A stretch of 64,000 bases of DNA from Acidimicrobium ferrooxidans DSM 10331 (GTDB lineage Bacteria > Actinomycetota > Acidimicrobiia > Acidimicrobiales > Ilumatobacteraceae), in contig CAMDJX010000001.1 of assembly GCA_945900735.1 (NCBI GenBank), positions 1-64,000 of the forward strand, read 5' to 3'. The position numbers and the translations under genes were made by a program. The notes below the pieces were generated by a model, which did no database searches, was not told where the DNA came from, and saw only the letters and a program-made list of their open reading frames with translations. Each line of letters begins with the position of its first letter. Position 1 is the first letter of the stretch. This document shows, piece after piece, positions 45,064-55,020 of the stretch.

Positions 45064-47298
45064 ATGAGCACAACTTCGAGGGTTTTGCCGTGGCGGCGCA
45101 ATCAGTCCGCCGTCAATCAAGAGTTGCTGCCGCTTCTTAGCGCCTTTAAACAGAATCATCCGAAGGCATCGATTGCGCAGGTTAATGCCGCTTACGAGAT
45201 GGCTAGCTCTGCTCACAAACATCAGTCGCGAATGAGTGGCGAATTGTACGTCAGCCACCCTCTGGCTGTTGCCCGGATCGTTGCAGAAATCGGTCTAGAC
45301 GAGGTTTCTTTAGTTGCAGCACTGTTGCACGACGCCGTCGAGGACACCGAGATAACACTTGCTGATGTCGAGAGCAACTTTGGAGCCGAGATTGCGGGAA
45401 TCGTTGACGGTTTAACAAAACTCGAACGCTTGCAATTTGATTCGCGCGAAGCTCAACAGGCAGCAACCATGCGAAAGATGCTTGTTGCAATGGCTCGCGA
45501 CTTAAGGGTTCTTATCATCAAGCTTGCCGATCGTCTACACAACATGCGCACTATCGCATCGGCGCCAATAGACAAGCAACGGCGAGTCGCGCAAGAAACG
45601 CTCGATATTTACGCTCCGCTCGCGCATCGCTTGGGCATGCAAGAAATGAAGCAGCAGCTGGAAGATCTTTCGTTCGCGGCGCTGTATCCAAAGCGATACG
45701 CAGAATTGGATTATTTGGTTTCTACCCGCGCACCCGAGCGCGACGTGTATCTGGCGAAAGCACTTGGTCAGGTTGATGGTTGGCTGAATGAAGTAAATAT
45801 CAAGGCGGAACTGACGGCACGCGGCAAACACCTTTGGAGTTTGTACGAGAAGATGGTGCAAAAGGGACGCGACTTTGATGAAATTTTCGATCTCATGGCC
45901 GTGCGAATCATTGTTGATTCGGTCAAAGATTGTTATTCGGCCTTAGGTTGCATCCACGGGCATTGGAAACCTGTAGTTGGCAGGTTTAAGGATTACATCG
46001 CAATGCCTAAATTTAATCTGTATCAGTCGTTGCACACGACGGTGATTGGTCCGGGTGGCAAGCCGATAGAAGTGCAGATCCGATCGCGCGATATGCACCA
46101 GCGTGCGGAGTGGGGTGTTGCGTCTCATTGGTCCTACAAGGACGGCATCGCGAGCACGGATATCGACTGGCTCAATCGAATCATCGACTGGCAAGACGAA
46201 GTCTCCGATCCAAGACAATTCTTGGAGAGCCTCAAGACCGATCTCGATCAGGACGAATTGTTCGTGTTTACACCGAAAGGAAGAGTGGTCTCGCTCCCGG
46301 TCAATGCGACCCCTGTCGATTTTGCCTACGCAGTGCACACCGAGGTCGGTCACTCCTGCATCGGCGCCCGCGTCAATGGTCGGTTGGTTCCTCTCGATTC
46401 AATACTTAATTCGGGCGATACCTGCGAAGTGCTTACATCTACAGCCGACGAGCCCGGCCCGATGGAGGAGTGGATCAACTCGGTAGTTTCCCCCAAGGCG
46501 AAGAGCAAGATCAAACAGTGGTTCTCGCGTGAACGCTTGGAGGACTTGGTCGAGACCGGGCGAGACGATCTGGTGGAGCAGATTCGCCACCTGGGCATGC
46601 CCGTTCAGCAAGTTCTAGAGTCCGAAGCTTTCAATCTTGAGATGTCGGCTATGAACTATTCGGAAGCTGCGGCGTTGTACTTGGCAATTGGCGAAGGGCA
46701 TGTCGCTGCAGATACATTCGCAAATCGTTTATCGAGGGCGTTTGGCGACGGCGCGTTTGGTGAACAACTTTCGGTAGGAATGCGTTTCGATTCGGCTGGG
46801 TTGGTCAGCAACCAGCAGGCAGGAATCCACGTTGAGGGGCTTGACCAGAGCATCGTTCGTTTGTCGAAGTGTTGCACGCCTGTTCCTGGCGATGAGATCA
46901 TCGGATTTATTGTCGCCGATCGCAGTGTCAATGTTCATCGGTCCGATTGCTCAACTGCGATCATGGCCATATCCAGCAATGTCGGTCGCGTCGTTGACGT
47001 GGAGTGGAGCGGCAACCTGAGAGGAGCCACCTTTGTGGCGGCAGTTGAGGTAGTGGCTTTAGACCGTTCGCGTCTATTGAGGGATGTGGCCAATGCCCTC
47101 AGCGAAGAACATGTCAATATCGTTGCTTGTACAACTCAAACCGGACAGGATCGAGTGGCCAAAATGCGCTTCGAGTTCGAATTCGCAGACCCAAGCCACC
47201 TGCAGTCGGTATTGCGAACGATTAAGCGGATCGATTCTGTCTACGACGCATATCGTGTGATGTCAGGCGAGCATCCAGCGTCTAATCTTCCTGTGTGA
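45064..47298 (+). CDS. relA: Bifunctional (p)ppGpp synthetase/hydrolase
   Basis: A 744-residue long RSH protein of the stringent response. The hydrolase HD domain is intact (YVSHPLAVARIV, then ALLHDAVEDTE). The synthetase domain has VGRFKDYIAMPKFNLYQSLHTTV; its RFKD form of the RxKD loop is typical of bifunctional enzymes. TGS (VFTPKGRVVSLPVNATPVDFAY), a Cys-containing segment LSKCCTPVPGDEI and a C-terminal ACT domain follow. It overlaps hisS by 4 bp. Confidence 0.97.
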   Translation: MSTTSRVLPWRRNQSAVNQELLPLLSAFKQNHPKASIAQVNAAYEMASSAHKHQSRMSGELYVSHPLAVARIVAEIGLDEVSLVAALLHDAVEDTEITLADVESNFGAEIAGIVDGLTKLERLQFDSREAQQAATMRKMLVAMARDLRVLIIKLADRLHNMRTIASAPIDKQRRVAQETLDIYAPLAHRLGMQEMKQQLEDLSFAALYPKRYAELDYLVSTRAPERDVYLAKALGQVDGWLNEVNIKAELTARGKHLWSLYEKMVQKGRDFDEIFDLMAVRIIVDSVKDCYSALGCIHGHWKPVVGRFKDYIAMPKFNLYQSLHTTVIGPGGKPIEVQIRSRDMHQRAEWGVASHWSYKDGIASTDIDWLNRIIDWQDEVSDPRQFLESLKTDLDQDELFVFTPKGRVVSLPVNATPVDFAYAVHTEVGHSCIGARVNGRLVPLDSILNSGDTCEVLTSTADEPGPMEEWINSVVSPKAKSKIKQWFSRERLEDLVETGRDDLVEQIRHLGMPVQQVLESEAFNLEMSAMNYSEAAALYLAIGEGHVAADTFANRLSRAFGDGAFGEQLSVGMRFDSAGLVSNQQAGIHVEGLDQSIVRLSKCCTPVPGDEIIGFIVADRSVNVHRSDCSTAIMAISSNVGRVVDVEWSGNLRGATFVAAVEVVALDRSRLLRDVANALSEEHVNIVACTTQTGQDRVAKMRFEFEFADPSHLQSVLRTIKRIDSVYDAYRVMSGEHPASNLPV

Positions 47299-48557
47299 GT
47301 TCATTTGCCTCAAGCCCTGGGACAAGAGACATCCTGTCTCCAGACTCTTCCCGTTGGCGCCTTTTTCAAGCAACATTCGCCGAAGTTGTAGAGCGTGCTG
47401 GATATCAGTACATAATTCCGCCGATGTTCGAAGAACTTGGTGTGTTCTTGCGTCTGGGAGATTCGACCGAAGTTGTCACTAAGGAAATGTACGACTTCGA
47501 AGATAAGGGCGGTCGGCGAATTGCGCTGCGTCCCGAACAAACGGCCAGCGTCTGCCGTGCTTTTGTGGAGCACAGGCCAACTACCCCTTGGAAGGTTTGG
47601 TACGCCGGGCCCAATTTCCGTTACGAGAAGCCTCAGCAAGGTCGCTATCGACAATTTGATCAAGTTGGCATAGAGGCCCTTGGCGTTGACGACCCAATGC
47701 TCGACGCCGAGGTCATATCGCTTGCAAGCAACTTCTACCAAGAACTTGGGCTCCAACAGGTGCAGCTGTTCATCAACACGCTTGGCGATGAAGGCGATCG
47801 CGATAAGTACACAGAGGCACTTCGTTTGTACTTCACCGAAAATTTGTCGCTGCTGAGTGCCGAATCACGAATAACACTCGAAAAGAATCCTCTTCGGGTG
47901 CTGGACTCTAAGCGCCCCGAAGATCAAGCAATCATCGGTGGGGCTCCGACAATCCGCGACTATCTAAGCGATGGTGCGGCAGAGCATTTCCAGGCAGTCC
48001 TGTCGGCCCTTGATGCGATGAACATTAAGTACACATTGTCGGATCGGTTGGTACGTGGCCTCGACTACTACCGCCGCACAACATTCGAGTTTGTTAGCAC
48101 CGCACTCACTGCGGCACATACTGCGATTGGCGGGGGCGGACGCTACGACGGTCTGGTGGAGCAGTTGGGTGGCCCAGCCACGGCCGGTATTGGCTTTGCA
48201 ATCGGTCTCGACCGAACGCTGCTTGCTTGCGATGCCGAGAATGTTTTTGCCGCGCCTAACACCAGCGTTTCGGTTTTTGTTGTTGACACAACGGGTGGCA
48301 TCCATGCCGCAGAGTTGTGTCTTTTGCTCAGGTCAAATGGTGTCTCAGTCGATCGCGCGTTTGATCATCGCAGTATGAAGGCTCAGATGAAGGCGGCCGA
48401 TCGCAGGGGTGCCGCCATTGCGGTGATCATCGGATCTGACGAGGTAGAGCAAGGAACGGTTGTCATTCGTCCGATGGGCGATGGACAGCAGTTCAGTTGC
48501 CCAAAGTCCAATGTGTTGGAAACGATTCGATTGGAACTCCAGAAACTAGGCTCTTAG
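47295..48557 (+). CDS. hisS: Histidyl-tRNA synthetase
   Basis: A 420-residue class II synthetase. PGTRDILSPDSSRW opens the enzyme; motif 2 is GPNFRYEKPQQGRYRQFDQVGIE; the histidine loop is RGLDYYRRTTFEF; GGGGRYDGLVEQLGG and GFAIGLDR follow. The anticodon domain ends the protein. GTG 47295 is the start, coupled to the relA stop. Confidence 0.97.
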   Translation: MSSFASSPGTRDILSPDSSRWRLFQATFAEVVERAGYQYIIPPMFEELGVFLRLGDSTEVVTKEMYDFEDKGGRRIALRPEQTASVCRAFVEHRPTTPWKVWYAGPNFRYEKPQQGRYRQFDQVGIEALGVDDPMLDAEVISLASNFYQELGLQQVQLFINTLGDEGDRDKYTEALRLYFTENLSLLSAESRITLEKNPLRVLDSKRPEDQAIIGGAPTIRDYLSDGAAEHFQAVLSALDAMNIKYTLSDRLVRGLDYYRRTTFEFVSTALTAAHTAIGGGGRYDGLVEQLGGPATAGIGFAIGLDRTLLACDAENVFAAPNTSVSVFVVDTTGGIHAAELCLLLRSNGVSVDRAFDHRSMKAQMKAADRRGAAIAVIIGSDEVEQGTVVIRPMGDGQQFSCPKSNVLETIRLELQKLGS

Positions 48558-48561
48558 GCTC

Positions 48562-50349
48562 ATGCCTACTCAACAGAACCGCAGCATCGAGTCCACATCG
48601 TTACGAACCCATCTCTGCGCAAATTTGCGCGCATCCGATGTCGGATCGACGGTAACGGTATGTGGTTGGGTTGCTCGTCGTCGCGAGCACGGCGAACATC
48701 TTGCCTTCCTCGATGTTCGTGACTATTCGGGAATCGTGCAATGTGTGGTTGATAACGCCGTCGATGTGCGAAGCGAATGGGTAGTCCAAATCACTGGCAA
48801 AGTTCAACCCAGACCAGATGGCACCGTTAACAAGAATTTGTCCACAGGAGAGATCGAGCTTTCAGATTGCACCATCACCGTGCTCAATGCCGCGGAACCA
48901 CCTCCTTTTCCGATTGACGCCCGTGCCGACGATGTGGACGAAAACGTTCGATTGAAGTATCGCTACTTAGACATTCGACGCGAGCGGATGCAACGCAACC
49001 TCCGAATCAGATCCAAAGTCAACTCCGCCATTCGCGGCGCGATGGAAGCGCAGCAGTTTGTAGAAGTAGAGACACCTTTCCTCATGCCAAGTACGCCAGA
49101 GGGCGCTCGTGAATTTCTCGTTCCTTCGCGCAAGGAACCTGGATCCTTCTACGCACTTCCGCAGTCACCGCAGCTCTGGAAGCAGTTACTTATGGTTGCT
49201 GGCATCGATCGTTATTACCAAATAGCGCGTTGCTTGCGCGATGAAGACTTGCGTGCCGATAGGCAATACGAATTCATGCAGCTAGACGCCGAGATGAGTT
49301 TCGTTACCAAAGACGATGTTCTGGCGGCCATTAGCAAGGCGGTAGTCGCTGCCGCCGAAGCTGTACTTGGCGAAACCCCACCAACCATCGAGCAAATAAC
49401 CTGGCGCGATGCAATGAATAGGTTCGGGGTGGACAAGCCCGATATGCGATTTGGTATGGAACTTGTAGAACTCACTGCCGTATTTTCGTCTACCGAGTTC
49501 AAAGCGTTCTCATCAGCTGCTTGCATCAAAGGAATCCGGGTCGATGCGACGCTGTACCCAGAACAGGCTGCCTACGGCCGCAACAAACTTGATGCACTAA
49601 CTGATCGTGCTAAACAAATCGGAGCAAAAGGCCTAGTTTGGATGAAGGTTGGAGAAGGGCTTGCGCTTGATTCACCTGTAGCCAAGTTCTTGTCTGATGC
49701 CGAGAGGGCGTCATTGGTTTCATCGATGGGTGCTCAAAACGGCGACTTGCTCTTGCTTGTTGCCGATGAGTGGGCGACAACCTGCGAGGTGCTCGGCACC
49801 CTGCGCAACGATCTTGCTCGACCTCCCGTGCACGAAGGTCCCTACAAGTACGTGTGGGTGATTGATTTCCCCTTATTCGTTGGAGTTAACGCCACTACGG
49901 GGAAACCGCAGCCAGGACATCACCCGTTTTGCCAGCCGCATCCGGATGATATTGAGCGACTCGAATCCGATCCCATGAGCGTTCGCGCTCTTGCCTACGA
50001 CCTTGTACTCAACGGTTGGGAGCTGGGTTCGGGCTCCATTCGTATTCACGATCCTGAGATGCAGCGAAGAGTATTCAGGCAACTTGGTATTTCTGATGAA
50101 GATGCAGACAAGCGGTTTGGTTTCTTTTTGCAGCCATTTAAATATGGAGCCCCTCCCCATGGCGGTTTTGCATTCGGAACCGATCGGCTAGTAGCGATTT
50201 TGGCTGGAGAAGAAAATATTCGAGAAGTAATTGCCTTTCCAAAGACGCAGTCGGGGAGCGACCCAATGACTAACGCTCCGACGCCAGTTAACCCGGCACA
50301 GCTGAACGAATTGGGTATTCGTCTTTTGCCGCCACCGGCAAAGAGCTAG
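48562..50349 (+). CDS. aspS: Aspartyl-tRNA synthetase, probably non-discriminating
   Basis: A 595-residue bacterial-type class IIb synthetase with an N-terminal OB fold (VCGWVARRREHGEHLAFLDVRDYSG), a GAD insert and class II motifs (motif 2 RCLRDEDLRADRQYEFMQLD; motif 3 GFAFGTDRLVAILAGEENIREVIAFPK). In the anticodon domain a His follows RRRE where the discriminating E. coli enzyme has Leu; His there marks enzymes that also charge tRNA-Asn for amidation by GatCAB. That assignment is inferred. Confidence 0.96.
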   Translation: MPTQQNRSIESTSLRTHLCANLRASDVGSTVTVCGWVARRREHGEHLAFLDVRDYSGIVQCVVDNAVDVRSEWVVQITGKVQPRPDGTVNKNLSTGEIELSDCTITVLNAAEPPPFPIDARADDVDENVRLKYRYLDIRRERMQRNLRIRSKVNSAIRGAMEAQQFVEVETPFLMPSTPEGAREFLVPSRKEPGSFYALPQSPQLWKQLLMVAGIDRYYQIARCLRDEDLRADRQYEFMQLDAEMSFVTKDDVLAAISKAVVAAAEAVLGETPPTIEQITWRDAMNRFGVDKPDMRFGMELVELTAVFSSTEFKAFSSAACIKGIRVDATLYPEQAAYGRNKLDALTDRAKQIGAKGLVWMKVGEGLALDSPVAKFLSDAERASLVSSMGAQNGDLLLLVADEWATTCEVLGTLRNDLARPPVHEGPYKYVWVIDFPLFVGVNATTGKPQPGHHPFCQPHPDDIERLESDPMSVRALAYDLVLNGWELGSGSIRIHDPEMQRRVFRQLGISDEDADKRFGFFLQPFKYGAPPHGGFAFGTDRLVAILAGEENIREVIAFPKTQSGSDPMTNAPTPVNPAQLNELGIRLLPPPAKS

Positions 50350-50363
50350 TTCGGGTAGACGGT

Positions 50364-51617
50364 GTGAATCACGCCGATGATCTTTTCTCTTCTGCGGTAG
50401 CAGATCGATTACGTTCGCAGTCTCCACTGGCTGCGCGGCTTCGGCCGCGGTCATTGGATGAGATTGTTGGTCAACAACACTTAGTTGCAGCAGGAGCTCC
50501 GTTGCGAATCTTGATTGAAGCCGATCGATTGTCTTCGGTCATTTTGTGGGGTCCGCCGGGGACTGGCAAGACGACTTTGGCCGAAGTTGTGGCGTCGACA
50601 ACGAACCGCGCATTCGAGCGGCTATCGGCAGTCACATCAGGCGTAAAAGATGTGCGCGAAGCAATAGAGCGAGCAACCGAGCGTTTAGGGCAACTCGGCC
50701 GGTCGACAATTGTGTTTGTCGACGAGATCCATCGTTTCTCAACTTCGCAGCAGGACGCGCTTCTTCCATCGGTAGAAAACGGAGTCATTACGTTGATCGG
50801 AGCAACGACTGAGAACCCTTTCTTCGAAGTAAACGCACCTCTTCGCAGTCGATCAACTTTATTTAGGCTCGAACCATTGACTGTCGAAGACGTCACCATG
50901 TTGTTGCTGCGCGGCGTAGAGGCAGAGGGTGTGACAATCGAAGATGATGCGCTTGCATTGTTAGCTCAGAGATCCGGAGGGGACGGTAGACAAAGCCTGA
51001 CTGCCTTGGAAGTTGCATGTGCTTTAGCCCGGCCCGATCGTGTTGCGATTAAACATGTCGAGGCAGCGTTAGGTACGAGTGCATTGAAGTACGGTCGCGA
51101 TGATCACTATGACGTGATATCGGCATTCATAAAGTGCATGCGAGCAAGCAATGTGGACGCTTCAGTTTTTTGGCTGGCTCGGCTGCTCGAGTCGGGGGAT
51201 GATCCATCATTCATTGCACGAAGAATGATCATTTTTGCAAGTGAGGACATTGGCATGGCCGACCCGCAGGCACTTGTCGTTGCAGTCGCTGCAGCCCAAG
51301 CTCTTCATGCCGTGGGTCTTCCGGAGGCCCAGCTCAACCTCGCGCAGGGGGCGGTTTATCTGGCGCGCGCGCCGAAGAGCAACAGCGTTGCGCAGGCCAT
51401 ATGGACTGCACGTGAAGACGTAAGAAGTGGCGCCGACGTGGAAGTGCCTGCACATCTCCGCGACTCCCACTACTCGGGAGCAAGTGAATTGGGGCATGGC
51501 GTTGGCTATCAGTCTCCGCATAACGTGGGTTCGGACGCAATAAAGGTGGAACATGACTACCTTCCTGCGCAAACTGAAGGACGCGCAATGAGGCGTTCAC
51601 CCTATTTTCGGGGTTAA
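50364..51617 (+). CDS. rarA: Replication-associated recombination protein RarA/MgsA
   Basis: A 417-residue AAA+ ATPase acting at stalled replication forks. PLAARLRPRSLDEIVGQQHL begins the core; Walker A is GPPGTGKTTLAE; Walker B is VFVDEIHRFS; IGATTENPFFEV is sensor 1. The C-terminal oligomerisation region has YDVISAFIKCMRASNVDASVFWLARLL and IFASEDIGMADPQA. The start is GTG 50364, 14 bp after aspS. Confidence 0.95.
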   Translation: MNHADDLFSSAVADRLRSQSPLAARLRPRSLDEIVGQQHLVAAGAPLRILIEADRLSSVILWGPPGTGKTTLAEVVASTTNRAFERLSAVTSGVKDVREAIERATERLGQLGRSTIVFVDEIHRFSTSQQDALLPSVENGVITLIGATTENPFFEVNAPLRSRSTLFRLEPLTVEDVTMLLLRGVEAEGVTIEDDALALLAQRSGGDGRQSLTALEVACALARPDRVAIKHVEAALGTSALKYGRDDHYDVISAFIKCMRASNVDASVFWLARLLESGDDPSFIARRMIIFASEDIGMADPQALVVAVAAAQALHAVGLPEAQLNLAQGAVYLARAPKSNSVAQAIWTAREDVRSGADVEVPAHLRDSHYSGASELGHGVGYQSPHNVGSDAIKVEHDYLPAQTEGRAMRRSPYFRG

Positions 51618-51652
51618 CCCGTTGTTGCCGAGATGAAAGAGGGATGTAGGTC

Positions 51653-51904
51653 ATGATGAAACGACTTTTCTGGTTTGTTCTGGGTGCTGTAGCTGGGATT
51701 TTTGGTCTTCGATATGTCAAAGAAAAAGCTCGTGATGCTGCGGATCAATTGACTCCAGCGCAGATCGCGTCGGACATCTTTGATGGAGCGGTCAAATTGG
51801 TAAATCAAGGTATTGAAATTGTCCGCAACCTACGAGCAGATGACGTTGAAGTATCTAAGTCAGAATCAGATGTGTTGCTTAATCAGGACCCAAACTCCCG
51901 ATAA
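51653..51904 (+). CDS. Small single-pass membrane protein, unknown function
   Basis: An 83-residue protein with one N-terminal helix (residues 4-19, LFWFVLGAVAGIFGLR) and a charged helical part (VKEKARDAADQLTP). Similar small proteins beside alaS are found in other actinobacteria, unnamed. Two ATG codons (51653 and 51656) are possible. It lies 35 bp after rarA. Confidence 0.75.
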   Translation: MMKRLFWFVLGAVAGIFGLRYVKEKARDAADQLTPAQIASDIFDGAVKLVNQGIEIVRNLRADDVEVSKSESDVLLNQDPNSR

Positions 51905-51934
51905 ATAAAGCGGGATCACTCAATTCCAGATAAC

Positions 51935-51940
51935 TAGACT
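51935..51940 (+). promoter_or_regulatory. Putative -10 box for alaS
   Basis: TAGACT lies 13 to 8 bases before the alaS ATG. GAGG at 51941-51944 lies between box and ATG but would sit upstream of the transcript start, so a leaderless message is favoured. Confidence 0.45.
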
Positions 51941-51947
51941 GAGGTCA

Positions 51948-54578
51948 ATGTCTGGAATTCGCTCTGCGATCTCAAGCGCAAACGATCTGCGCAAGGCCTT
52001 TGAGGGTTTTTTTGCGTCTAAGGCGCACACGGTAGTTCCGTCTGCAAGTCTGATTCCTCATGATCCAACAGTGTTGTTCACGGTTGCGGGGATGGTGCCA
52101 TTCAAACCATATTTCGTCGGTGATGAGGCGGCGCCGTTTAAACGTGCAGTTACCGTGCAGAAATGTACGCGTGCAGGTGGCAAACATAACGACCTCGACG
52201 AAGTAGGGCGCACCAAACGTCATCTCGTTTTCTTCGAGATGATGGGCAATTTTAGTTTTGGTGACTATTTCAAAAGTGATGCCATTCCATGGGCATGGGA
52301 GTTAGTTACCGAGGTCTTTGGTTTCGATGGCGATCGACTGTGGATCACGGTTCACGAAAGCGATGACGAGGCCGAACAGATTTGGCACGATGTTGTAGGC
52401 GTACCGATGGATCGCATCCAGCGGCTTGGCGACGAAGATAATTTCTGGCAAATGGGTGACTCGGGGCCATGTGGTCCGTGTTCCGAAATTCACATTGATC
52501 GCGGTCCAGCCTTTGGTCCAGAAGGTGGCCCACTTCACGATCCCCACGGCGATCGCTATATGGAGTTTTGGAACTTGGTATTCATGCAATACAACCAGGC
52601 AAAAGATGGAAGCCGCACGCCGCTTCCGAAGCCGTCCATCGATACTGGCGCCGGGTTGGAACGGATACTTGCACTCATGCAGGGAACCGATTCCGTATGG
52701 GAAACAGACGTGCTCTTCCCGATGATCGAAAGCGCGCAGTCGCTTACTTCGAAAAAGTACAAAATCGGAGATTACAACGACCGCGAAAGCTTCAGTCTTC
52801 GGGTTCTTGCAGAACATGCACGTTCGTCAATGATGTTGGTCAACGACGGTGTTTTCCCCTCCAACGAGAACCGCGGCTATGTGCTGCGTCGTATCATCAG
52901 GCGCGCTGTTCGCCACGCCTATCTCCTGGGTACCGAGAAATTGGTCATGCCAACGCTTGCAGAAACTGCCATTTCGGTTATGTCTGGTGCGTATCCCGAT
53001 CTGTTGACCAATAGGGATTTTATTGTCAATGTTCTTTCGCGTGAAGAGGAACGTTTCAGACAAACACTGAAGACTGGGCTCAATATCTTGGAAGGTGAGC
53101 TTGCTACAGGCGCAAAGAAGATGAGCGGATCCACTGCCTTCACCTTGCACGACACCTATGGGTTTCCGATCGAGTTAACCCAAGAGATCGCTGGCGAAAG
53201 AGACGTCTTGGTTGATGTTGCGGGTTTCGGTAAAGAGATGCAAGAGCAACGCGACCGTGCCAAAAGCGCGCGAAAGGGTTCATCAGTAAGCGCCGCAACG
53301 GTGGATTCTTACCGCGAAGTGATGGAGCAGTTTGGCACAACCAATTTTGTGGGGTATGTCAGCAATCAATGCGAAGCAACTGTTCTGGCAGTGTTGCGAA
53401 ACGCAGAGGCAGGGCCCGATGTAGTCGAGATTTTCCTCGATGTTTCACCCTTCTATGCCGAGAGCGGCGGACAGGTGGGAGATACGGGCACCATTCGTAC
53501 GGAGAGCGGTGAGGTTCACGTACTCGACACGACATTTGCTCTTCCAGGCCTACGTCGGCACACGTGCTCTTTCGTAAATGGTTCGATCGAAGTTGGGCAG
53601 AGCGCGAAGGCTTCAATAAACGTTGTTGCTCGCGAAGCAACTCGTCGCAATCACACCGCCACTCACATGCTGCACTGGGCGTTGCGCCAAGTACTTGGCG
53701 AACATGTCAAACAGGCGGGTTCACATGTTTCACCCGAACGTCTGCGATTCGATTTCAGCCATTACGCGCCCGTCAGTGCGGATGAGATTGAGCAAATCGA
53801 GCGATTGACGAACGAGCAATTGATTGGCAATAGCGACGTTCGTGCTTATGAAACGTCGAAGGACGAAGCAACTGCAGCAGGAGCAATTGCATTCTTCGGC
53901 GATAAGTATGGCGACATCGTCCGAGTTCTTGAAGCTGGAGTATCCGTAGAGCTTTGCGGTGGTACTCATGTGAGCGCCCTAGGCGATATCGGCTTGGTCA
54001 AAGTGGTGAGCGAATCCTCGATTGGCTCAAATCTCAGACGCATCGAAGCGGTTACTGGCACAAATGCGGTCGAATATGTTCTCTCGCACCATCGCACGCT
54101 TTCGGCGGCTGCTTCTTTGCTCGGCGCCCAGCCAGCCGACCTTGTTTCAGCAATCCAACGGAAAATTGATGAAAGTAAGGCGCTCGGGGATGAACTTAAG
54201 TCTTTGAGATCGGCGCAAGCAACTTCTCGCGCATCGGAAATGGCTGCTTCAGCACAGGGTGGAGTAGTCGTCTCCCGTGTTGACGGCGTTACTCCAAATG
54301 ATCTTCGAGAACTGGCCCTAGCAATCCGTCAGAATTCGGCAATCAAGATTGTTGTATTGGGCGGCGTAACCGATACAGGCGGCGTTGCTCTTGTTTCGAC
54401 TGTTGCGTCGGCGGTGTCGGTTTCGGCAGGGGACCTTATTCGTGATGCAGCGAAAGCAGTTGGTGGCGGTGGCGGAGGCAAGGGCGATATCGCCACTGCT
54501 GGTGGCAAGGACCCTTCCGCGATCGATGCCGCTTTGGAGCTTGCTCGCTCTGCCGTTGCGAAGGTGCTTTCGACTTAG
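51948..54578 (+). CDS. alaS: Alanyl-tRNA synthetase
   Basis: An 876-residue class II synthetase. The catalytic core starts with LRKAFEGFFASKAHTVVPSASLIP and has MVPFKPYF and TVQKCTRAGGKHNDLDEVG. The editing domain has the metal-binding HTATHMLHWALR and a later CGGTHVS. The C-Ala region is glycine-rich (VGGGGGGKGD). It opens the row ruvX, mltG and aroE to nusB. Confidence 0.98.
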   Translation: MSGIRSAISSANDLRKAFEGFFASKAHTVVPSASLIPHDPTVLFTVAGMVPFKPYFVGDEAAPFKRAVTVQKCTRAGGKHNDLDEVGRTKRHLVFFEMMGNFSFGDYFKSDAIPWAWELVTEVFGFDGDRLWITVHESDDEAEQIWHDVVGVPMDRIQRLGDEDNFWQMGDSGPCGPCSEIHIDRGPAFGPEGGPLHDPHGDRYMEFWNLVFMQYNQAKDGSRTPLPKPSIDTGAGLERILALMQGTDSVWETDVLFPMIESAQSLTSKKYKIGDYNDRESFSLRVLAEHARSSMMLVNDGVFPSNENRGYVLRRIIRRAVRHAYLLGTEKLVMPTLAETAISVMSGAYPDLLTNRDFIVNVLSREEERFRQTLKTGLNILEGELATGAKKMSGSTAFTLHDTYGFPIELTQEIAGERDVLVDVAGFGKEMQEQRDRAKSARKGSSVSAATVDSYREVMEQFGTTNFVGYVSNQCEATVLAVLRNAEAGPDVVEIFLDVSPFYAESGGQVGDTGTIRTESGEVHVLDTTFALPGLRRHTCSFVNGSIEVGQSAKASINVVAREATRRNHTATHMLHWALRQVLGEHVKQAGSHVSPERLRFDFSHYAPVSADEIEQIERLTNEQLIGNSDVRAYETSKDEATAAGAIAFFGDKYGDIVRVLEAGVSVELCGGTHVSALGDIGLVKVVSESSIGSNLRRIEAVTGTNAVEYVLSHHRTLSAAASLLGAQPADLVSAIQRKIDESKALGDELKSLRSAQATSRASEMAASAQGGVVVSRVDGVTPNDLRELALAIRQNSAIKIVVLGGVTDTGGVALVSTVASAVSVSAGDLIRDAAKAVGGGGGGKGDIATAGGKDPSAIDAALELARSAVAKVLST

Positions 54579-54579
54579 C

Positions 54580-55020
54580 ATGCGAGCAGTCGGAGTTGAC
54601 TTAGGAAGCAAAAGAATCGGAATTTCGACGAGCGACGCCAGTGGCACTCTCGCCTCTCCTCATTCGGTTATTCAGCGCGGAGGTTCTCGTTCTGTTGATC
54701 ATCTTGCAATCAAATCAATAGTCGAAGAATACGAGGCTGAAGTCGTGGTGGTTGGTCTTCCAGTCAGCATGAATGGACAAATGTTGCAAGCCGCACAACT
54801 TGTGCTCTCCGAAGTGGAACAGATTTCCCAAGTCGTGGGTGTATCTGTAGTGACATTCGACGAGCGTAAATCAACTGTTACCGCAGACGAACTACTGATG
54901 CAGAATAACCTCAATGCCCAGGAACGTAGAAAGATAATTGACAAAATTGCCGCAACGGTGATTCTTCAAGGTTGGTTGGATCGCCGCAAGATTCAAAATC
55001 TGCAAGGTCAATCACAATGA
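54580..55020 (+). CDS. ruvX: Holliday junction resolvase-like protein YqgF/RuvX
   Basis: A 146-residue RNase H-fold protein. MRAVGVDLGSKRIGIS has the first acid, VVVGLPVSMNGQ and FDERKSTVTADELL follow, and IDKIAATVILQGWLD supplies the last Asp. The family acts in 16S rRNA 5'-end processing in E. coli. ATG 54580 is one base after alaS; the 54385 frame start is inside alaS. Confidence 0.93.
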   Translation: MRAVGVDLGSKRIGISTSDASGTLASPHSVIQRGGSRSVDHLAIKSIVEEYEAEVVVVGLPVSMNGQMLQAAQLVLSEVEQISQVVGVSVVTFDERKSTVTADELLMQNNLNAQERRKIIDKIAATVILQGWLDRRKIQNLQGQSQ

